Part shown: positions 12,620-16,621 of the stretch, piece after piece
Numbering within the stretch: the stretch's first letter is position 1
Layout: every line of letters begins with the position of its first letter
Assembly: GCA_035513995.1 (NCBI GenBank)
Contig: DATKBL010000033.1
Coordinates: 1 to 16,621 of the forward strand
Direction of reading: 5' to 3'
Source: DASUTW01 sp035513995
GTDB taxonomy: Bacteria > Actinomycetota > UBA4738 > CALAEC01
Length of the DNA stretch: 16,621 bases
Program-made: the position numbers and the translations under genes
The notes under the pieces: generated by a model
The model's input: the letters and a program-made list of their open reading frames with translations, nothing else
Databases searched by the model: none
Told to the model about the DNA's origin: nothing

Positions 12620-14248
12620 TCAGCGACCCCGCCGGGGGGCGACGAGCGCAGCCGTCCCCATGGCCACGAGGCCGGCCGCCCACGCAGCCACGCCGATCCC
12701 GAACATCGCGAGCAGCGCCAGGAACTGGGCGAACCCCGCCACGAGGTTCGGCAGGCCCCACGCGAAGCCCCATCCGAACACCACGAGGAACGCGGCCACG
12801 CCCATCCCTGCGACGAGCAGGATCCACGCGGCCAGGCCCAGGCCGGTCTGGAACGCCCCCGCCCTCTGCCGGCGACCCGCCACTAGGCCGGCAACCACGG
12901 CGGCGACGGCCAGCGCGATCAGGGTGTCCACCAGCCGGGCAAGAAGGAAGGCGTCCACCTGGTCCTCGGTGTTGAAGTGCGAGAACGAGAACGTCAGGCC
13001 CCGCGCGAGGAAGATCCCGGCCCAGGTCGCGAAGAAGACGGCCGAGCCGAGGAGGATCGCCACCGCGTCGAGCCCTCGGCTCGCGAGGGCGACGGCGATC
13101 GCCAGCAGGGCCACCACGCCGAGGGCGATCGGGAGGCGGGCGATCACGTCGTGGCGGTGCCGTTCCTCCAGGGCCCGCTCGAACGCCGCTTCCGTCGAGC
13201 CCGACCCCCCGACCACCCGCGCGGCCTCGGTGTAGAAGAGAGAGGCCGCCTCCTCGTGCGTCCCCGAGATCTCGGCGCGTGTGTCCTCGTCTGCATCGAG
13301 CAGCTCGACGCGGAGCGTGCCCGTCGCGTGCGCGGGCCGCCCGATGCCCAGGAGCGCCGCGACCGTGGGCGCCACGTCGGACTGGGCGACCATGCCCCGC
13401 GCGCCGGGGACCAACCCGTCTCCCCACAGCGCGAGCGGCGTCAGGATGACCTCCTCCTCGGGCCCGCCATGCCCGCCCGCCTCGATGTGGCCGTGGTCGG
13501 ACGTGACGATCATCGCGGCGTCCCCAGCAGCCTCCGCGATCCGCTGGATCACGGTATCGGCCCCGAGAGCCGCGTCGCGGTAGACGGCGTCCACGCCAGT
13601 CTCGTGGCCGCGGTGGTCGACATCGGGGAGGTGGACGAGCAGGAAGTCGGGGTCCTCCTCCGAGAGGATGCGGAGCGCCGCATCCCCGATCCGCTCGTCC
13701 GCGAACCTCCGCGCGTCGGGCACGTAGAACCTGTGGTCCCAATCCCCCCTGAACAGCTGACGCCACCCGGCGCCCCCCGCCACCGCCGTGGTCAGGCCGG
13801 CTCTGCGGGCCGAGGCGGGGATCGAGTCCACGGCAACGCGACCTTCGTACCAGTTCGTCGTCACACCCGAGATCTGGGGCGGCGCTCCCGAGACCAGATT
13901 GGTCCAGCCCGGGAACGAGAGCGAGGGCTGAGAGGCGCGCGCCACGAGCGCGGATCCCTCCTCCCCCAGGCGCTGCAGCCCGGGCATCGCCTCCGAGGTG
14001 TCCACGCGCAGGCCGTCCACGACGACGAGGATCACGCGGTCGGCGAGGCGAGGGGTCTCCGCCGCCGGCGCCAGGTCGAAGACGTACGGCGATCGATACT
14101 CGACCACCCGGTCCCACTGGAAGTCGGCGAGCATCCGGGCGGCCACACCGACGATCGCCAGCGCCAGCACCGCCGCGGTCGTCCCCACCCATCGCGCGCG
14201 GCGGGGGGTCGCCTCCGGCTCGGCGGTGAGCGGCTGCGTGGTCGTCAT
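12620..14248 (-). CDS. Membrane-bound alkaline phosphatase-superfamily phosphodiesterase/phosphotransferase
   Basis: 542 residues: N-terminal membrane anchor (about 20-39), catalytic domain (about 70-345), then a membrane part with about five helices (roughly 372-535). Metal-site motifs of the NPP/PIG-type branch are present: VVVDGLR (75-81, D78), SLSFPGWTNL (109-118; S111 aligns with the nucleophile Thr of the TFPN motif), DVDHRGH (209-215), SDHGH (250-254) and GGHGG (258-262). The catalytic part should lie outside the membrane. The layout recalls GPI-ethanolamine-phosphate transferases (PIG-G/N), so head-group transfer to a lipid or glycan is possible, as is simple phosphodiesterase action. 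The start overlaps the livF stop by 4 bp (ATGA), so it belongs to the transporter operon. Substrate unknown. Confidence 0.82.
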   Translation of the reverse strand: MTTTQPLTAEPEATPRRARWVGTTAAVLALAIVGVAARMLADFQWDRVVEYRSPYVFDLAPAAETPRLADRVILVVVDGLRVDTSEAMPGLQRLGEEGSALVARASQPSLSFPGWTNLVSGAPPQISGVTTNWYEGRVAVDSIPASARRAGLTTAVAGGAGWRQLFRGDWDHRFYVPDARRFADERIGDAALRILSEEDPDFLLVHLPDVDHRGHETGVDAVYRDAALGADTVIQRIAEAAGDAAMIVTSDHGHIEAGGHGGPEEEVILTPLALWGDGLVPGARGMVAQSDVAPTVAALLGIGRPAHATGTLRVELLDADEDTRAEISGTHEEAASLFYTEAARVVGGSGSTEAAFERALEERHRHDVIARLPIALGVVALLAIAVALASRGLDAVAILLGSAVFFATWAGIFLARGLTFSFSHFNTEDQVDAFLLARLVDTLIALAVAAVVAGLVAGRRQRAGAFQTGLGLAAWILLVAGMGVAAFLVVFGWGFAWGLPNLVAGFAQFLALLAMFGIGVAAWAAGLVAMGTAALVAPRRGR

Positions 14249-14973
14249 CTCCTCACTCCCATGTAGATCTCTCGGACCCGATCGTCGGCCTGCAGATCCT
14301 CGCTCGTGCCCACGAGGGCGACCCTCCCGGACTCCAGGAGGTAGCCGCGGTGTGACGACTGGAGCGCGATCCTCGCGAGCTGCTCCACGAGCAGCACCGA
14401 GCGGCCTCCCGCGGCGAGGCCCGCGACCGCCTCCATCACCACCCCGACCACGCGCGGCGCGAGCCCGAGCGAAGGCTCGTCGAGCATGAGGAGCCGGGGC
14501 CTCCCCATCAGCGCCCGCCCGATGGCGAGCATCTGCTGCTCGCCGCCCGAGAGCGCGCCGGCGGGTCGCTCGGCGAGCTGGGCGAGCACGGGGAACAGCC
14601 GATGCACCTCGTCGAGCCCCTCGCGGACCACCGCCCGGTCCCGCCGGAGACGATACGCACCCAGCAGCAGGTTGTCGCGCACGCTCAGCGAGGCGAAGAC
14701 CTGCCGCCCCTCGGGGACGAGCACGACCCCCTCCCCCACCATCTGCTCGGGGGTCCGCCCGGTCACCTCGTCGCCCGCCACCCGCACGCTCCCCTCGACC
14801 GGTCGGATCGCGCCGGCGAGGGCCGCGAGCAGGGTGGACTTCCCGGCGCCGTTCACGCCGAGCACGCAGACCACCTCGTTGGGATGCACCTCCAGGTCCA
14901 CGTCGCGGAGAGCGGTCACGGCCCCGTAAGCGCAGGTGAGGCCGCCAACCTCGAGGAGAGGGCCCGAGGTCAT
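14245..14973 (-). CDS. livF: LivF-type branched-chain amino acid ABC transporter ATPase
   Basis: 242 residues, standard LivF length. Walker A is GVNGAGKS (39-46), the Q-loop VPEGRQVF (86-93) is diagnostic of LivF, the signature is LSGGEQQ (141-147), Walker B LLMLDEPSLG (161-170), and the switch position is Q198 in LLVEQLA (195-200), as usual for LivF. It would pair with the LivG domain encoded just upstream to power uptake of branched-chain amino acids, amides or urea through the LivH/LivM permeases; specificity depends on a binding protein outside the window. It overlaps the LivMG stop by 4 bp (ATGA) and the next gene by 4 bp. Regulated as part of that operon. Confidence 0.93.
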   Translation of the reverse strand: MTSGPLLEVGGLTCAYGAVTALRDVDLEVHPNEVVCVLGVNGAGKSTLLAALAGAIRPVEGSVRVAGDEVTGRTPEQMVGEGVVLVPEGRQVFASLSVRDNLLLGAYRLRRDRAVVREGLDEVHRLFPVLAQLAERPAGALSGGEQQMLAIGRALMGRPRLLMLDEPSLGLAPRVVGVVMEAVAGLAAGGRSVLLVEQLARIALQSSHRGYLLESGRVALVGTSEDLQADDRVREIYMGVRR

Positions 14974-16621
14974 CGCGCCTCCTGCCCGAGATAGGCCTCC
15001 ACCACCAGTGGATCCGACTGGACCTCCTCTGGGGTGCCCTCAGCGATCTTCCGGCCGGAGTCGAGCACCGTCACCCGGTCGCACAACCCCATGAGGAAGT
15101 CCATGTTGTGCTCGATCAGGAGGACCGTCACCCCTCCCTCGCGCAGACGCGCCAGCAGAGCGGCGAGCCGGCCGAGCTCCACAACGGTCAGCCCCGTCGC
15201 CGGCTCGTCCAGGATCAGCACGGTCGGTCTGGCGGCCAACGCCCGGGCCACCTCGAGGAGCCGGCGGTCCCCGAACGGCAGCGACGCCGCCGGAAGGCGC
15301 GCCCGTCCCGCCAGACCGAGGGCCTCGAGGAGGGTCGACGCCTCGCGCTCGAGCTCCGCGTCGCGGCGTCGCGCTCCCGGCGTGCGGAGGACGTTCGGGA
15401 CGAGGCTCCGGTAGGCCACGAGGTGGAAGCCCGCCATCACGTTCTCAGACGATGCGATCCCCGCGAACACCTCGGTTCGCTGGAAGACCCGTCCCATGCC
15501 TCGAGCGGCCATCGCGTGCGGGCGCGGGCGCGTGACGGTCTGGCCCAGGAAACGGACCACGCCCGCGTCCGCCGGGAGCGCGCCGGTCACGAGGTTCACC
15601 GTCGTGGTCTTGCCCGAGCCGTTGGGACCGATCAGCCCGTGGATCGTTCCGCCTTCCACCATGAGGTCGAGCTCGTCCACCGCTCGGACGCCGCCGAAGC
15701 GCTTCGTCAGGCCGGACACCTCGAGGGCCGGGCCTTCCGACGAAGGGATCCGTGGCGTCGGCAGTACCACCGCCGCCGGCCGGTCTTCGGGTTCCGCGAC
15801 CCCTCGGCGTGAGAGGCGCGCCGCCAGGACCCCCGCCATCCCTCGCGGCACGAAGACGATCACCAGGAAGAGCAGGACCCCCGAGACGAGCGCCTGCCAG
15901 ACCACGAGATCCAGGCCCGGGAAGGCCGCCCGGAGGGCGATGAGCACCCGATCGATCAGCAGGAAGTTGGCCACGCCCAGGACGGGACCCCAGAGGGTCC
16001 CGGCCCCGCCCACGAGCACCATCGCCACGAAGAGGGTGGCGTCGTCGAACCCGGAGATCTCGGGGCTGATGAAGCCGTCGAGGTGCGCGAACAGCGCCCC
16101 ACCCAGCGCCGCCGCCGCGCCCCCGAACGCCATCGCCAAGACTCGGTACCGGAAGGGGTCGACGCCCACCGACGCCGCGGCGTCCTCGCTCTCCCGGACG
16201 GCCACCAGGGCCCGGCCGAGCGGCGAGCGCACCAGGTTCCGGATCGCCAGCAGGCAGACGGCCGCGATCACCAGCGTGAAGAGCCAGTAGCGGCGGGAGA
16301 GGAGCGCCTGGCCGGCGATCTCCGGCCTCCGCACCTGCAACCCCGCCTCACCGCCGGTCAACGAGGTCCAGCCGCTCAGCAGCTCGGACACCGCGAAGAC
16401 GAGCACCAGCGAGACGACGGCGAAGTGGATCGCCCGCGCGCGGAAGGTGGCGAGGGCCAGGACGCCTCCGGCAACCACCCCGACGAGGAGCGCCAACCCG
16501 ATCCCGGCCCAGACCGGAAAGCCCTGCTTCGTGACCGCGATCGCCGTCGCGTAGGCGCCGAGCGCGAAGAGCGCCACGTGCGCGAAGGAGAAGAGGCCGG
16601 TGTAGCCGAGCGAAAGGTTCA
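14970..16621 (-). CDS. livMG: LivM-LivG fusion: permease plus ATPase of a branched-chain amino acid-type ABC transporter (N-terminus outside window)
   Basis: The frame is open to the right edge; before the GTG at 16577 it reads NLSLGYTGLFSFAH, the conserved LivM start region, so the true start lies outside and GTG 16577 is internal. Numbering from it: LivM helices fill about 1-255, with the EAA-like loop SPLGRALVAVRESEDAAASVG (118-138, quoted to here only in part elsewhere) contacting the ATPase. A Pro-rich linker (260-282) joins a LivG domain (283-535): Walker A GPNGSGKT (317-324), Q366, Walker B LILDEPATG (454-462), switch H490. The signature reads LPFGDRR (433-439) rather than the usual LSYGQQR, a clear departure. 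Fusion of LivM to LivG is known but uncommon. Four-bp overlap couples it to livF. Confidence 0.92.
   Translation of the reverse strand, partial: NLSLGYTGLFSFAHVALFALGAYATAIAVTKQGFPVWAGIGLALLVGVVAGGVLALATFRARAIHFAVVSLVLVFAVSELLSGWTSLTGGEAGLQVRRPEIAGQALLSRRYWLFTLVIAAVCLLAIRNLVRSPLGRALVAVRESEDAAASVGVDPFRYRVLAMAFGGAAAALGGALFAHLDGFISPEISGFDDATLFVAMVLVGGAGTLWGPVLGVANFLLIDRVLIALRAAFPGLDLVVWQALVSGVLLFLVIVFVPRGMAGVLAARLSRRGVAEPEDRPAAVVLPTPRIPSSEGPALEVSGLTKRFGGVRAVDELDLMVEGGTIHGLIGPNGSGKTTTVNLVTGALPADAGVVRFLGQTVTRPRPHAMAARGMGRVFQRTEVFAGIASSENVMAGFHLVAYRSLVPNVLRTPGARRRDAELEREASTLLEALGLAGRARLPAASLPFGDRRLLEVARALAARPTVLILDEPATGLTVVELGRLAALLARLREGGVTVLLIEHNMDFLMGLCDRVTVLDSGRKIAEGTPEEVQSDPLVVEAYLGQEAR

Noticed and set aside
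11613..14192. Very long minus-strand reading frame (859 residues) across the bpa and phosphodiesterase region
   Set aside because: Arg/Gly/Pro-rich shadow in another frame of 12620-14248 and 12107-12586, which have clear domains and motifs. Long shadow frames are normal at this GC content; the same applies to 7860-9563 (-), 7063-8109 (+), 9015-10727 (+), 12977-14266 (+) and 668-1648 (-).
16535..16577. GTG 16577 as the true start of LivMG
   Set aside because: The frame continues upstream with the conserved LivM sequence NLSLGYTGLFSFAH to the window edge.
1..16621. CRISPR arrays, insertion sequences, phage genes or toxin-antitoxin pairs
   Set aside because: No regularly spaced repeats, transposase or integrase motifs or typical small paired genes were found on either strand.

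Overview
The window is a very GC-rich (about 70%), tightly packed stretch of what looks like an actinobacterial (Actinomycetota) chromosome. Four things point there: a response regulator and kinase pair very close to MtrA/MtrB followed by a GerMN-domain lipoprotein (the MtrAB-LpqB arrangement); a Bpa/PafE-type proteasome activator ending in Gly-Gln-Tyr-Leu; frequent GTG starts; and several genes whose start codon lies 5-7 nt after a -10-like hexamer, as in leaderless transcription. The lineage is probably not one of the well-studied actinomycetes, because LpqB is reduced to its GerMN part, IF-1 carries a long Arg-rich N-terminal extension, and LivM and LivG are fused. I cannot place it more precisely. 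I see no insertion sequence, phage gene, CRISPR array, tRNA or rRNA.

Left part (1-4731, + strand): the end of a hotdog-fold thioesterase with a terminator-like hairpin, a secreted or membrane-anchored CapA-type protein, then mtrA-mtrB-GerMN lipoprotein with 1-4 bp overlaps (one operon). Directly after the lipoprotein stop lie three GTCACA-like hexamers at an exact 11-bp period (the spacing expected of MtrA sites), then a leader able to fold into a branched RNA whose last part can hide the ribosome binding site of a 64-residue acidic ORF.

Middle (4682-9156): a MenG/UbiE-type methyltransferase (-) and a secreted, C-terminally anchored propeller-like protein (+) diverge from one overlapping pair of leaderless promoters. 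Two minus-strand genes of unknown function follow: a winged-helix/coiled-coil protein and a single-pass membrane protein. The 239-bp gap after them holds a 10-bp inverted repeat and a strong UUCG-capped hairpin that belongs to no annotated gene.

Right part (9157-16621): an acetylpolyamine amidohydrolase/histone-deacetylase-family enzyme (+) converges on a Ste24-like M48 protease (-). The rest is all on the minus strand: infA (N-terminally extended) upstream of the protease; a four-helix membrane protein behind the bpa proteasome activator; and a branched-chain amino acid-type ABC operon (livM-livG fusion, cut by the window edge; livF) translationally coupled to a membrane-bound alkaline-phosphatase-superfamily enzyme.

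Common themes are cell-envelope homeostasis (MtrAB, CapA-like, GerMN lipoprotein, Ste24) and protein quality control (Bpa, Ste24). The parts that look least described are the 4318-4731 regulatory leader and small ORF, the 8918-9156 structured intergenic region, and the unusual IF-1 and LivMG proteins.
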